Of a stretch of DNA of 64,000 nucleotides, positions 26,669 to 35,705 are shown piece by piece. The number at the start of each line of letters is the position of its first letter. Position 1 is the first letter of the stretch. The translations under genes were made by a program, and so were the position numbers. This DNA is from Actinomycetes bacterium (GTDB lineage Bacteria; Actinomycetota; Acidimicrobiia; Acidimicrobiales; RAAP-2), in assembly GCA_021798955.1 (NCBI GenBank), contig JAJZBK010000002.1:118205-182204 (forward strand), read 5' to 3'. The notes below the pieces were generated by a model. The model did no database searches, was not told the origin of the DNA, and saw nothing but the letters and a program-made list of their open reading frames with translations.

Positions 26669-27436
26669 TCATCCCGTGGTGCGGAGGTGGGTCACGTCAC
26701 CCGCCGCGACGACCTGGCGTCCGGTGGCGGTCTCCACGACGAGCCGACCGTCGGCGGTGAGGTCGACGGCCGTTCCCCAGATGGGCCCGTCGGCCAGGTC
26801 CACCCGGACCCGGGCACCCAACGTGGTGCACGCCGACCGCAGCTCGGCGGCGAGCCGACGCCGGCCCGCCGCCTCGTCGAGCGCGGCGGCGCGGGGCTCG
26901 AGGGCGGCGAGCAGGCCATCGAGCAGATCTCCCCGGGACACGACCTGCCCGGCCAGGGCGGCGAGCGAGGTGGCCCGTCCAGCCAGGTCGGCAAGGGCCG
27001 GCGCGGCGAGGTCGGCGTCGTCGGTCGGCCAGGCGACGTTGACCCCGATGCCGACGACCACGGCGTCGCCCTCGGCTTCGGCCAGCACCCCGGCGACCTT
27101 GCGCCCGTCCGGCGCGAGCAGGTCGTTGGGCCACTTGACCCCGAGCGCAACCCCGCCCACCTCGGCGGTGGCCTCCACCGCCGCCAAAGCGACGCACGCC
27201 GTCGTCAAGTACCGCTCGGAGAGAGGGAGGCGGGGGCGCAGGAGGACGGAGGCCAGCAGGCAGGCTCCCGGCGGTGCCTCCCACCTCCGACCGAGCCGGC
27301 CGCGGCCGGCCGACTGGCGGTCGGCGACGACGACGACGCCGTCGGGGGCGCCGCGACGGGCCTCGTCGAGCAGATAGCGGTTGGTCGAGTCGAGCTCATC
27401 GAAGCGACGCACGTCGGCGAAGCGAGTGGCCGGCAT
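26669..27436 (-). CDS. birA: Biotin--[acetyl-CoA carboxylase] ligase, short form without DNA-binding domain
   Basis: This 255-aa class I biotin protein ligase attaches biotin to the lysine of BCCP. It has DELDSTNRYLLDEA, the biotinyl-AMP loop ADRQSAGRGRLGRRWEAP, GVKWPNDLLAPDGRKVAGVLAE and VVGIGVNVAWP. A C-terminal SH3-like domain contains IWGTAVDLTADGRLVVE. The N-terminal helix-turn-helix of E. coli BirA is absent, so it should be a pure enzyme. It is divergent from the biotin carboxylase/BCCP gene that encodes its substrate, a sensible pairing. ATG 27436 is chosen by family start and by TAGGGT 7 nt upstream. Confidence 0.94.
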   Translation of the reverse strand: MPATRFADVRRFDELDSTNRYLLDEARRGAPDGVVVVADRQSAGRGRLGRRWEAPPGACLLASVLLRPRLPLSERYLTTACVALAAVEATAEVGGVALGVKWPNDLLAPDGRKVAGVLAEAEGDAVVVGIGVNVAWPTDDADLAAPALADLAGRATSLAALAGQVVSRGDLLDGLLAALEPRAAALDEAAGRRRLAAELRSACTTLGARVRVDLADGPIWGTAVDLTADGRLVVETATGRQVVAAGDVTHLRTTG

Positions 27437-27443
27437 GGCGGAG

Positions 27444-27449
27444 ACCCTA
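27444..27449 (-). promoter_or_regulatory. -10 element, likely leaderless promoter of birA
   Basis: TAGGGT on the minus strand ends 7 nt before the ATG at 27436. Confidence 0.45.
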
Positions 27450-27554
27450 CGGCTCGTGCCACTCTGGTAGCCATACCCCACCTGCCGGCGGCCGCGGCCG
27501 CCGGTCGACGCGGTCACGACACCCCGGCCGCGCTCACGAACGGAAAGGTGCAGC

Positions 27555-29327
27555 GTGCTCACGAAGGTCCTCATCGCCAATCGGGGAGAGATCGCCGTAC
27601 GGGTCATCCGGACCTGCCGCGAGCTAGGCGTGGCAACCGTCGCCGTGTACTCCGAGCTCGACCGCGACGCCCTCCACGTCCGCCTGGCCGACGAGGCCTA
27701 CGCCCTGGGCGGGCAGACAGCCGCCGAGAGCTACCTGAACACCGAGGCGATCCTGTCGGCCATCGAGCGCAGCGGAGCCGACGGCGTCCATCCGGGCTAC
27801 GGCTTCTTCTCGGAGAACGCTGCGTTCGCCCGGGCGATCACCGAGCGAGGTGTGACCTTCATCGGCCCTCCTCCCGAGGCCATCGACGTGATGGGCGACA
27901 AGATCAGCTCCCGGCACGCTGCCGAACGGGCCGGCGTCTCCGGCGTCCCGGGCCGCTCGGAGACCCTCCGCTCTCCGGACGAGGTGGTGGCCTTCGGAGA
28001 AGAGTTCGGATGGCCCGTGGCCATCAAGGCCGCCTACGGCGGCGGGGGGCGAGGCATGAAGGTGGTCGCCTCCGCCGACGAAGCGGCACGCGCGCTCGAG
28101 TCGGCCCAGCGCGAGGCCCAGGCCTACTTCGGTCGTAGCGAGTGCTACCTCGAGCGCTACCTTCCCTGGCCCCGGCACGTCGAGATGCAGATCATCGCCG
28201 ACACCTACGGCAACACGGTGTGGCTCGGCGAGCGCGACTGCTCGTGCCAGCGTCGGCACCAGAAGCTCATCGAGGAGAGCCCGGCGCCCGACTTTCCCGA
28301 CGAGGTCCGCCGAGCCATGGGAGAAGCCTCGGTGCGCGTCGCCGAGGCGTGCGGCTACGTCAACGCCGGGACCGTCGAGTTCCTCTACCAGGACGGCGAG
28401 TTCTTCTTCCTCGAGATGAACACGCGCCTGCAGGTGGAGCACCCGGTGACCGAGCTGGTGACCGGGCTCGACCTGGTCGAGTGGCAGCTCCGGGTGGCAT
28501 CGGGTGAGGCGCTCGGCTTCACCCAGCAAGAGGTCCGTCGCGACGGGCATGCCATCGAAGTCCGGATCAACGCCGAAGACCCCGCCGGCGGCGCCTTCAC
28601 CCCCTCGCCGGGGACGATCACCTCGCTCGTGCCTCCCGGGGGGCCGGGCGTCCGGCTCGACGCCGGCTACCAGGCCGGGGACACGGTCAGCCAGTTCTAC
28701 GACAACCTGGTGGCAAAGCTGGTGGTCTGGGGCCACGACCGCGAAGCAGCCCGTCGGCGCATGTTGCGCGCCATCGACGAGACGAAGATCGAGGGGGTGG
28801 CCACCACGCTCCCGGCAGACGTCGCCATCTTGGCGCACGAGGACTTCGCTTCGGCCACCCACTCGACCAACTGGGTCGAACAGCGGCTCGACCTGTCCGA
28901 GGTGCGCTCGGGCCCCGGCCCGGTGGCACCGGCCGGCGAGAGCGAGGAGGCCCGAGTCCTGCGCGACGTCACCGCCGAAGTCGACGGACGCCGCTACCAG
29001 GTCAAGCTCTGGGTACCTGACGCCGGTGACACGGTGGTGGCTTCCGGACGCACGGCAGTGGCAAGCCGCCCAGCCGGGGGACGCCGTCCCAAGGCGGTGA
29101 CGGGTGCCTCCGGATCCGGCACCGTGTCGGTCCCCATGCAGGGGACCATCGTCAAGGTCGCCGTGTCCGAAGGTGACGAGGTCGAGGTCGGACAAGTCGT
29201 CTGCGTGCTCGAAGCCATGAAGATGGAGAACAACGTGGTGGCCGAGAAGGCCGGCACGGTGACGGACGTCCGCGTGTCCGCCGGCGACTCCGTCGGTCCC
29301 GGCGACGTCATCGCCGTGATCGAGTAG
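27555..29327 (+). CDS. accA: Acetyl/propionyl-CoA carboxylase alpha subunit (biotin carboxylase plus BCCP)
   Basis: This 590-aa fusion has a biotin carboxylase domain (residues about 1-450) with [18 protein letters not shown], the ATP-grasp loop [44 protein letters not shown] and [10 protein letters not shown] linker and a C-terminal BCCP domain (residues about 515-590) follow, with [10 protein letters not shown]; the biotin-accepting lysine is residue 556. Actinobacteria use this alpha chain with separate beta subunits (not in this window) to make malonyl- or methylmalonyl-CoA. The GTG start follows a GGAAAGG site. birA is divergent, and a methylmalonyl-CoA mutase large subunit lies about 5 kb on, suggesting propionate or odd-chain metabolism. 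Confidence 0.95.
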   Translation: MLTKVLIANRGEIAVRVIRTCRELGVATVAVYSELDRDALHVRLADEAYALGGQTAAESYLNTEAILSAIERSGADGVHPGYGFFSENAAFARAITERGVTFIGPPPEAIDVMGDKISSRHAAERAGVSGVPGRSETLRSPDEVVAFGEEFGWPVAIKAAYGGGGRGMKVVASADEAARALESAQREAQAYFGRSECYLERYLPWPRHVEMQIIADTYGNTVWLGERDCSCQRRHQKLIEESPAPDFPDEVRRAMGEASVRVAEACGYVNAGTVEFLYQDGEFFFLEMNTRLQVEHPVTELVTGLDLVEWQLRVASGEALGFTQQEVRRDGHAIEVRINAEDPAGGAFTPSPGTITSLVPPGGPGVRLDAGYQAGDTVSQFYDNLVAKLVVWGHDREAARRRMLRAIDETKIEGVATTLPADVAILAHEDFASATHSTNWVEQRLDLSEVRSGPGPVAPAGESEEARVLRDVTAEVDGRRYQVKLWVPDAGDTVVASGRTAVASRPAGGRRPKAVTGASGSGTVSVPMQGTIVKVAVSEGDEVEVGQVVCVLEAMKMENNVVAEKAGTVTDVRVSAGDSVGPGDVIAVIE

Positions 29328-29340
29328 ACGAGACCAAGCA

Positions 29341-30549
29341 GTGGGCGCCCCCGGGTCGGCCACGTCGGGACGCGTCGGCGAGACCGACGAGACGAAGCGG
29401 CAGGCCAGGTTGGTCGTCGACCAGGCCTTCGGAGCGTTGGTCGAGCTCAGCCACACCATCCACGCCCACCCGGAGACGAACTTCGCCGAGGAGCGCTCCG
29501 CAGCAGCCACGGCCCGGTTCCTCGCCGCCCACGGGCTGGTCGTGACCGAGGGCGTGGGTGGCCTTCCTACCGCATTCGTCGCCACGGCTGGCTCGGGCCC
29601 CCTGACCGTGGCGATCTGTGCCGAGTACGACGCCCTCCCCGGCGTCGGCCATGCCTGCGGCCACAACATCATCGCCGCCGCCGCCGCTGGCGCCGGCGCG
29701 GCGCTGGCCGCGGTCGCCGACGACGTCGGTCTCACCGTGCGGGTGGTCGGCACGCCCGGCGAAGAAGGCGGCGGCGGGAAGATCACCCTGCTTGACCAAG
29801 GTGTCTTCGAGGGCGTCCACGCCGCCTTGATGGTCCACCCGTGGCCGGAAGACCGGCTTACGGCCACCTGCCTGGCCGTGTCGCACTTCGACGTGGTCTT
29901 CGAGGGCCGGAGTGCGCACGCGTCGGCAGCCCCCTGGGAGGGGGTGAACGCCGCCGATGCAATGGTGGTCGCCGAGGTGGCCATCGGGCTCCTCCGCCAG
30001 CAGCTCCCAGTGGACGACCAGGTCCACGGCATCGTGACCTCCGGGGGTGAAGCGGCGAACATCATCCCTGGGCGGGTCACCGGCCGCTTCATGGCTCGGT
30101 CTCGGACCCTCGAGGGGCTCCGGTCCCTCGAGCCTCGGGTGATGGCGTGCTTCGAGGCCGGTGCCCTCGCTGCCGGCGTGCACCTGACCCGCACCGAGCT
30201 CGCCCCCGTCTACAGCCACATGGTCACCGACGCCCCCCTGCTCGCCGCCTACCGGGCCAATGCCGAGGCGCTCGGCCGCTCGTTCGCGGCCGACGATGCC
30301 GGCCTCCCGCCACCCACGCTCTCCACCGACATGGCGAACGTGTCCCTCGCCGTGCCCACCATCCACCCGCTGCTCGGCATCGAGGCGGGCGGGTCAGTGA
30401 ACCACCAGCCCGAATTCGCCGCCGCCTGCGTCACGCCGTCGGCCGACCGAGCCATCTCGGACGGTGCCGTGGCCCTGGCCTGGACGGCGATCGACGCCGC
30501 CAGCGATCCCGCTCTCCGCCGCCATCTCCTCGGAGACGCCCGGCTCTGA
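29341..30549 (+). CDS. M20 family amidohydrolase/peptidase (PABA-glutamate hydrolase-like)
   Basis: This 402-aa metallohydrolase belongs to the M20D group. Metal-ligand motifs visible are ALPGVGHACGHNIIAAAA, VVGTPGEEGGGGK with the catalytic Glu pair, LMVHPWPEDR and a C-terminal STDMANVSLAVPTIHPLLGI with the last ligand. The lid/dimer domain lies between (FEGRSAHASAAPWEGVNAADA). Related enzymes split N-acyl amino acids or p-aminobenzoyl-glutamate; the substrate here is not determinable. GTG 29341 lies 13 bp after the carboxylase stop, so the two are cotranscribed. A long tandem repeat begins directly after its stop codon. Confidence 0.88.
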   Translation: MGAPGSATSGRVGETDETKRQARLVVDQAFGALVELSHTIHAHPETNFAEERSAAATARFLAAHGLVVTEGVGGLPTAFVATAGSGPLTVAICAEYDALPGVGHACGHNIIAAAAAGAGAALAAVADDVGLTVRVVGTPGEEGGGGKITLLDQGVFEGVHAALMVHPWPEDRLTATCLAVSHFDVVFEGRSAHASAAPWEGVNAADAMVVAEVAIGLLRQQLPVDDQVHGIVTSGGEAANIIPGRVTGRFMARSRTLEGLRSLEPRVMACFEAGALAAGVHLTRTELAPVYSHMVTDAPLLAAYRANAEALGRSFAADDAGLPPPTLSTDMANVSLAVPTIHPLLGIEAGGSVNHQPEFAAACVTPSADRAISDGAVALAWTAIDAASDPALRRHLLGDARL

Positions 30550-30700
30550 CCCCGGCACCACGGGACCCCGGCACCACGGGACCCCGGCACCACGGGACCC
30601 CGGCACCACGGGACCCCGGCACCACGGGACCCCGGCACCACGGCACCACGGGACCCCGGCACCCCGGCACCCCGGCACCCCGGCACCCCGGCACCCCGGG
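30550..30700. repeat. 16-bp tandem repeat array grading into an 8-bp repeat
   Basis: Five exact copies of ccccggcaccacggga start at the base after the M20 stop. A broken copy and then about five copies of the shortened unit ccccggca follow. Length is not a multiple of three and nothing here is protein-like. Short inverted homologies could give it terminator activity. Confidence 0.92.
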
Positions 30701-30733
30701 ATTCCGGCCAGACGAGTGACGGCCGGCAGGGAT

Positions 30734-30755
30734 AGTTGCTTGCCAGCAAGCAACT
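30734..30755. promoter_or_regulatory. Perfect inverted-repeat operator upstream of the marR-MFS operon
   Basis: agttgcttgc and gcaagcaact, two exactly complementary 10-nt arms separated by ca. It overlaps the likely -35 region (TTGCCA 30740-30745, 16 bp before TAGGCT) of the adjacent MarR-type gene, so autorepression is the natural reading. Confidence 0.7.
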
Positions 30756-30761
30756 TGTCGC

Positions 30762-30767
30762 TAGGCT
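30762..30767 (+). promoter_or_regulatory. -10 element, likely leaderless promoter of the marR-type gene
   Basis: TAGGCT ends 6 nt before the GTG at 30774; the inverted repeat lies immediately upstream. Confidence 0.45.
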
Positions 30768-30773
30768 GGCGAC

Positions 30774-31337
30774 GTGATCGAGGGTGTGGCACGGACAGAT
30801 GCTCCGGAGACGAACGACCGGGCAGGGGCAGCGAGGCGAGCACGCCGGGGTGACGACCGCGCTGCTGGTGCCGGCGCCCACTCGGACCATCCCCGTGCCG
30901 CGCTCACCGAGGACCGCCTCGTCCGCCTCCAAAGGGCCGTGGGGCGGAGCGCCCGAGGCCTACGTCACACGGCGGCCGGCATCGACCTCACTCCCACCCA
31001 GGTCGACGTGCTGGCCACCGTCGCCCGGACGGGACCCGTCCCTCTGTCGGAGCTGACGGCTACCGAGCAGCTCCACCCGTCGATGCTCTCGCGGATCGCC
31101 GGCAGGCTCGAAGCCACCGGGCTCGTGGAGCGTCGCCCTGACCCGGCCGACGGGCGAGCGGCTGTCCTCGTCGTCACCGCGGCCGGCGCGGCACTCTCCG
31201 CCGAGGTCCGCCGCGTCCGCACCGAAGCCTTGCGCTCCGCTCTCGGGCAGCTCGACCCCGGCACGCGCCGCGTCCTGGCCGAAGCTGTCCCCGCTCTCGA
31301 GGCACTGGCCGATGCGCTCCAGCAGGGGCCGTCGTGA
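30774..31337 (+). CDS. MarR family transcriptional regulator
   Basis: This 187-aa regulator has a disordered, charged N-terminus of about 45 residues, then the MarR winged helix: LTPTQVDVLATVARTGPVPLSELTATEQLHPSMLSRIAGRLEATGLVERRPDPADGRAAVLV. The wing carries the typical DPADGR turn. Dimerisation helices occupy both ends. It overlaps the MFS gene downstream (GTGA) and has a perfect palindromic operator in its own promoter. It probably represses itself and the exporter until a ligand, perhaps a toxic small molecule, binds. Confidence 0.9.
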   Translation: MIEGVARTDAPETNDRAGAARRARRGDDRAAGAGAHSDHPRAALTEDRLVRLQRAVGRSARGLRHTAAGIDLTPTQVDVLATVARTGPVPLSELTATEQLHPSMLSRIAGRLEATGLVERRPDPADGRAAVLVVTAAGAALSAEVRRVRTEALRSALGQLDPGTRRVLAEAVPALEALADALQQGPS

Positions 31338-32596
31338 CCTTGCGAGCCACCGGGCGGCGGACCTTCTCGTCGCTGTCAGTCCCGAACTACCGGAAGTACT
31401 TCACCGGTCAGGCGATCTCGCTGATCGGGACGTGGATGCAGACCACCGCCCAGTCGTGGCTGGTCCTCACGGTCACGCACTCGGCCACCGACCTCGGCCT
31501 GGTGGTGGCCTTGCAGACGCTGCCGGTCCTGCTGCTCGGTCCCTACGCCGGCGTCATCGCCGACCGAGTCGACAAACGGCGCCTGATGGTGGTCCTCCAG
31601 TCGGCCATGGGCGTGCAGGCACTGGCGCTCGGTGTGCTCACGCTCGCCGGCACCGCCACCTTCGCCGACATCAGCGTCCTCGCCGTCGTCCTCGGGCTCA
31701 ACAACTGCTTCGAGAACCCGGCACGCCAGGCCTTCGTCCTCGAGATGGTGGGCGCTGGCGACCTGCGCAACGCCGTCAGCCTGAACTCGACACTGGTCAA
31801 CGCCGCCCGAGCGGTGGGCCCGGCCATCGCCGGTGTGTTCATCGCCACTGTCGGCACCGGGTGGTGCTTCGTGGCCAATGCGGTGAGCTTCGTCGCCGTC
31901 GTGGTCTCGCTCGTGACCATGGACGTCCGCTCGCTCGAGCCCACCCCGCCGGCCCAGCGCCAGAAGGGCCAGCTGCGCGAAGGGCTGCGCTACGTGGCCC
32001 GGACGCCCGAACTGGGCATCCCGCTTCTCATGATGGGCCTGGTCGGGATGCTCGCCTACGAGTTCCAGGTCACGCTCCCCGTTGCTGCCCAACGGGTGTT
32101 CCACGGTGGCTCGGAGTCCTACGGCCTCATGACTGCAGCCATGGGGATCGGGGCCGCTGTCGGCGGTCTGGTGAGCGCCGCCCGGGGCCGGACCGGCATC
32201 CGGTCGCTCGTCGTGACAGCCGTGATCTTCGGTGTGGTGATCATGGCCACAGCCCTCTCTCCCGATGCCGCAGTGGCCTACGTCGCCCTCGTCTTCGTGG
32301 GCTTCGCCAGCGTCTCCTTCCTTGCCATGGGCAACTCGACCCTGCAGCTCGAAGCCGAGCCCCAGATGCGCGGCCGGGTGATGGCACTGTGGTCGGTCGC
32401 CTTCCTCGGCTCGACGCCCGTGGGCGGTCCGCTCATCGGCTGGGTGAGCGCTCGCGCCGGAGCACGCGTCGGCCTCGCTGTCGGCGCCGCCTCCTGCCTG
32501 GTGGCAGCCGGCCTTGGCATCGTCGCCCTCCGGGCTCGCCGAGCCCGTGGAGGTGCACCTCCGCTCCCCCGGGTGATCGACCCCCGACCGTTGTGA
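31334..32596 (+). CDS. MFS exporter, EntS/DHA3-like
   Basis: This 420-aa protein has 12 predicted membrane helices. The opening RTFSSLSVPNYRKYFTGQAISLIGTWMQTTAQSWL and the loop YAGVIADRVDKRRLMV are hallmarks of the EntS/DHA3 MFS drug and siderophore exporter group. NCFENPARQAFVLEMVG in helix 4 region and GPAIAGVFIATVGTGWCFVANA support this. It probably exports a hydrophobic compound by proton antiport. It is translationally coupled to the MarR gene, the usual arrangement for an inducible efflux pump. Substrate unknown. Confidence 0.9.
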   Translation: MTLRATGRRTFSSLSVPNYRKYFTGQAISLIGTWMQTTAQSWLVLTVTHSATDLGLVVALQTLPVLLLGPYAGVIADRVDKRRLMVVLQSAMGVQALALGVLTLAGTATFADISVLAVVLGLNNCFENPARQAFVLEMVGAGDLRNAVSLNSTLVNAARAVGPAIAGVFIATVGTGWCFVANAVSFVAVVVSLVTMDVRSLEPTPPAQRQKGQLREGLRYVARTPELGIPLLMMGLVGMLAYEFQVTLPVAAQRVFHGGSESYGLMTAAMGIGAAVGGLVSAARGRTGIRSLVVTAVIFGVVIMATALSPDAAVAYVALVFVGFASVSFLAMGNSTLQLEAEPQMRGRVMALWSVAFLGSTPVGGPLIGWVSARAGARVGLAVGAASCLVAAGLGIVALRARRARGGAPPLPRVIDPRPL

Positions 32597-32605
32597 GCCG
32601 CGGCC

Positions 32606-32695
32606 TGTGCCTCGACGACTCAGTGTGCCTCGACGGCTCAGTGTGCCTCGACGACTCAGTGTGCCTCGACGACTCAGTGTGCCTCGACGACTCAG
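32606..32695. repeat. 18-bp tandem repeat, five copies, in the convergent intergenic region
   Basis: Five copies of tgtgcctcgacgactcag, one with a single A-to-G change. It starts 9 nt after the MFS stop codon and lies between convergent genes. It is open in one frame but not protein-like; 32696-32767 holds nothing else recognised. Confidence 0.92.
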
Positions 32696-32767
32696 GGAGC
32701 CGACATGACCGGCGAGCACCGCGCCGTCGTCTTCACCGGTAGCCCCCGGCTGGCGGGTAGCGGGTTC

Positions 32768-34363
32768 TCAGCCGCCGGGGTGGTACTCGCCGAAGACGCC
32801 CCGCAGCACGTCGGACACCTCGCCGAGCGTCGCCATACGGCCGAGCGCGGCCTTCATGGGCACGAGCAGGTTCTGCGTTCCCCTCGCCGCGGCTTCGACG
32901 TCGGCCAAGGCGGCGTCGACTGCGGCCTGGTCGCGCTCGGCCCGGACCCGGCGCACTCGGCGGACCTGCTCCTCCTGTAGCTCGACGTCCACCGGGAACA
33001 CCTCGGTGTCATCCGGCGCGTCGTCACGGAAGCGATTGACCCCAACGACGACTTTGTCGCCGGCGTCGATGGCCTTGGTGTAGGCGTAGGCGGCTTGCTC
33101 GATCTCCTGCTGCATGAACTGGGCCTCGATGGCGCTCACCGCGCCGCCCATGGCGTCGATGCGCTCGAGATAGGCCCACGCTGCCGCCTCGACCTCGTCG
33201 GTGAGGGACTCGACGAAGTACGAGCCGGCCAGCGGATCGACCGTGTCGGCGATCCCGGACTCGTAGCCGACGATCTGCTGGGTGCGCAGGGCGATCTTGG
33301 CGGCGCGCTCGGTCGGGAGCCCGAGCGCCTCGTCGAAGCCGTTGGTGTGCAAGCTCTGGGTGCCGCCGAGGGCGGCGGCGAGGGCTTGGACGGTGACGCG
33401 AACGATGTTGTTCTCGGGTTGCTGGGCCGTGAGCGTGGAACCGCCGGTCTGCGTGTGGAAGCGGAGCAGCTTCGAGCGTTCGTCCTTGGCCGCGAAGCGC
33501 TCGGTCATCACCCGGGCCCACATCCGACGGGCCGCACGGAACTTCGCCACCTCTTCGAAGAGGTGGTTGTGGGCGTTCCAGAAGAAGCTCAAGCGGGGAG
33601 CAAACGCGTCCACGTCGAGCCCGGCAGCAAGCGCCGCCTCCACGTAGGCGATCCCGTTGGCGATGGTGAAGGCGATCTCCTGCACGGCCGTCGACCCGGC
33701 CTCGCGGATGTGGTAACCGGAGATCGAGATGGTGTTCCACGACGGCAGGTGCTCGGCGCAGTAGGCGAAGGTGTCCGTCACCAGACGCATCGACGGGCGG
33801 GGCGGGTACACGTAGGTGCCCCGGGCCACGTACTCCTTCAGGATGTCGTTCTGGATGGTCCCCCCCAAGGCGGACGGCGCGACCCCGTTCTCCTCGGCCA
33901 CCAGCTGGTAGAGCAGGAGGAGGATGGCAGCGGTGGCGTTGATCGTCATCGACGTGGTCACCCGATCGAGCGGGAGGTCGGCAAGCAGCAGGCGCATGTC
34001 GGCAAGCGAGTCGATGGCGACCCCGACCTTGCCGACCTCGCCCTCCGAGCGAGGATGGTCGGAGTCGTACCCCATCTGGGTCGGCAGGTCGAAGGCGCAC
34101 GACAGACCGGTCTGGCCGGCGTCGAGGAGGAACTTGAAGCGCTGGTTCGTCGCCTCTGCCGTGCCGAACCCGGCATACTGCCGCATGGTCCACAGACGCC
34201 CGCGGTACATGTCGGGACGAACACCCCGGGTATAGGGGTACCGACCCGGCTCACCGAGCTTGGCGGAGGGATCGAACCCCTCGAGGTCTTCAGGACCGTA
34301 GACGACCTTGATGTCGATCCCCGAGTCGGTCGAGCGACCGGAGTGCGTCGGCGCAGATGACAT
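32768..34363 (-). CDS. Acyl-CoA mutase large subunit (methylmalonyl-CoA mutase family, no B12 domain)
   Basis: This 531-aa TIM-barrel subunit belongs to the adenosylcobalamin-dependent acyl-CoA mutases. It has [90 protein letters not shown] and [19 protein letters not shown]. Two specificity positions appear to be the methylmalonyl type (Tyr63 of RQYAGF and Arg193 of PSMR). The general sequence is nearer to the archaeal/actinobacterial two-subunit group, which also holds isobutyryl- and hydroxyisobutyryl-CoA mutases. The cobalamin-binding domain is missing and no small subunit is present in the window. ATG 34363 has TAACCT 6 nt upstream. Confidence 0.93.
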   Translation of the reverse strand: MSSAPTHSGRSTDSGIDIKVVYGPEDLEGFDPSAKLGEPGRYPYTRGVRPDMYRGRLWTMRQYAGFGTAEATNQRFKFLLDAGQTGLSCAFDLPTQMGYDSDHPRSEGEVGKVGVAIDSLADMRLLLADLPLDRVTTSMTINATAAILLLLYQLVAEENGVAPSALGGTIQNDILKEYVARGTYVYPPRPSMRLVTDTFAYCAEHLPSWNTISISGYHIREAGSTAVQEIAFTIANGIAYVEAALAAGLDVDAFAPRLSFFWNAHNHLFEEVAKFRAARRMWARVMTERFAAKDERSKLLRFHTQTGGSTLTAQQPENNIVRVTVQALAAALGGTQSLHTNGFDEALGLPTERAAKIALRTQQIVGYESGIADTVDPLAGSYFVESLTDEVEAAAWAYLERIDAMGGAVSAIEAQFMQQEIEQAAYAYTKAIDAGDKVVVGVNRFRDDAPDDTEVFPVDVELQEEQVRRVRRVRAERDQAAVDAALADVEAAARGTQNLLVPMKAALGRMATLGEVSDVLRGVFGEYHPGG

Positions 34364-34369
34364 GCGAGC

Positions 34370-34375
34370 AGGTTA
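34370..34375 (-). promoter_or_regulatory. -10 element, likely leaderless promoter of the mutase gene
   Basis: TAACCT on the minus strand ends 6 nt before the ATG at 34363. Confidence 0.45.
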
Positions 34376-34469
34376 GGCCCTCCGAGGAGCCGGCTTCGAC
34401 GGCAACCGGTCCGGACTCGGGCAACGGGGTTGCCGGGTGGTGGCCGAGCGGCTCGGCGACCGGCGTTCG

Positions 34470-35504
34470 TCAGCCCAGGCCGGTGACCGAGTGGCCGAGA
34501 CCGGCGGTACGCAGGTGCCGAAGCACGTCGACGTACGCCCCGACGAGGCTGCGCTCGGCGTAGTGGATCCGGTGCTCGTCGCAGAAGGGACGGACGAGCG
34601 CCCGGGCACGTCGCAGGTTCGCCCGCGGCATGGAAGGGAAAAGGTGGTGCTCGATCTGTGCGTCGAGCCCCCCGAACAGGAAGCCCACCACGGCGCCCGG
34701 AGACAGGTTACGAGACGTGAGCACTTGGCGGCGGAGGAACCCGAGCCCGTCGCCGCGAGCCACGGTCGGCATGCCCACGTGGTTGGTGAGGAAGGTCGCA
34801 CCGAGGTAGAAGCCGAAGAGGCCCTGGCTCACGGCGATGAACGCGAGGGCCCGAACAGGCGAGAGCACGAGGAACGGGCCGCCGAAGAACACTGCGGCGT
34901 GGGCGACGAGGAGCACCGCCTCGACCACCGCCCCCCGGTCGCGGCGCCTCGCCACGGCCACCGCGCTCGCCGCCTCCAGATTGAGCCCCTCGAGGAACAG
35001 CAGCGGTGCGACGAAGAGCGCCTGGCTCCGAGCGAAGCGGCGCCCCACCGGGCCACGGGCGGTGGCCTGGGACGACGAGTAGACGAGCGCGCCTGGGGAC
35101 AGGTCGGGGTCCTTGTCCAGCCAGTTGGTGTAGGCGTGGTGCCGGTTGTGCTTGGCCAGCCACCACGTGAAGCTCATCCCCATCAGGAGGTCGGCCACGA
35201 CGAACCCGATGAGGTCGTTGCCGCGTCTGTGTGCGCAGATCTGGCGGTGCCCGGCATCGTGACCGAGGAACGCGAGCTGGGCCAGCACGACGGCGAGGCC
35301 AGCGGCAACGGCCAGGTTCCACCACCGGTCGCCGACGACGACGGCGAGAGCGGCGAGGACGACCAGGGCGCCGACGACCACGCCGATCTTCACGACGTAG
35401 TAGGCCCTGCGCCGCTCCAGCAACCCCTGTGCCCGCACCATGCGGGCGAGCTCCGCGTACTCGCTTCGGGCGGGCTCGACTTGGTCCAGCTCGCCAGTGA
35501 TCAC
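34470..35504 (-). CDS. Membrane fatty acid desaturase
   Basis: This 344-aa di-iron membrane enzyme introduces a double bond into fatty acyl chains. The three histidine boxes are present: HDAGH (in LAFLGHDAGHRQI), HNRHH (WLAKHNRHHAYTN) and QIEHH (GGLDAQIEHHLFPSMPR). Four or so membrane helices surround them, including VVKIGVVVGALVVLAALAVVV. The QIEHH third box places it with acyl-CoA/lipid delta-desaturases such as the DesA3-like and front-end groups, although no cytochrome b5 domain is present. An electron donor is not seen nearby. GTG 35504 is chosen because TAGCCT lies 5 nt upstream and the protein needs a short cytosolic N-terminus. Confidence 0.9.
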   Translation of the reverse strand: MITGELDQVEPARSEYAELARMVRAQGLLERRRAYYVVKIGVVVGALVVLAALAVVVGDRWWNLAVAAGLAVVLAQLAFLGHDAGHRQICAHRRGNDLIGFVVADLLMGMSFTWWLAKHNRHHAYTNWLDKDPDLSPGALVYSSSQATARGPVGRRFARSQALFVAPLLFLEGLNLEAASAVAVARRRDRGAVVEAVLLVAHAAVFFGGPFLVLSPVRALAFIAVSQGLFGFYLGATFLTNHVGMPTVARGDGLGFLRRQVLTSRNLSPGAVVGFLFGGLDAQIEHHLFPSMPRANLRRARALVRPFCDEHRIHYAERSLVGAYVDVLRHLRTAGLGHSVTGLG

Positions 35505-35509
35505 AAACC

Positions 35510-35515
35510 AGGCTA
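35510..35515 (-). promoter_or_regulatory. -10 element, likely leaderless promoter of the desaturase gene
   Basis: TAGCCT on the minus strand ends 5 nt before the GTG at 35504. Confidence 0.4.
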
Positions 35516-35655
35516 CACCGACGACCGCCGGCGTCGGCCGGCGGTCGTCACCGAGCACCCGGTTGCCGACCCGGCCGGTCCCCGAAGACGAGCGCTCTCT
35601 GGTGGCAGCCGCGGGGTGGCCTCCAGAGCTCGCCGGGTCCCGTCGAGAGAGAGAT

Positions 35656-35705
35656 GGTCTGCCAGGCCAATCAGGCGGGAGGTCTGCCAGGCCAATCAGG
35701 CGGGA
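35656..35705. repeat. 25-bp tandem duplication spanning a stop codon
   Basis: Two identical copies of a 25-bp unit beginning ggtctgccaggccaatcagg (35656-35680, 35681-35705). The second includes the stop of the moeB-like gene at 35696-35698; the first is an extra copy downstream of it. Confidence 0.9.
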
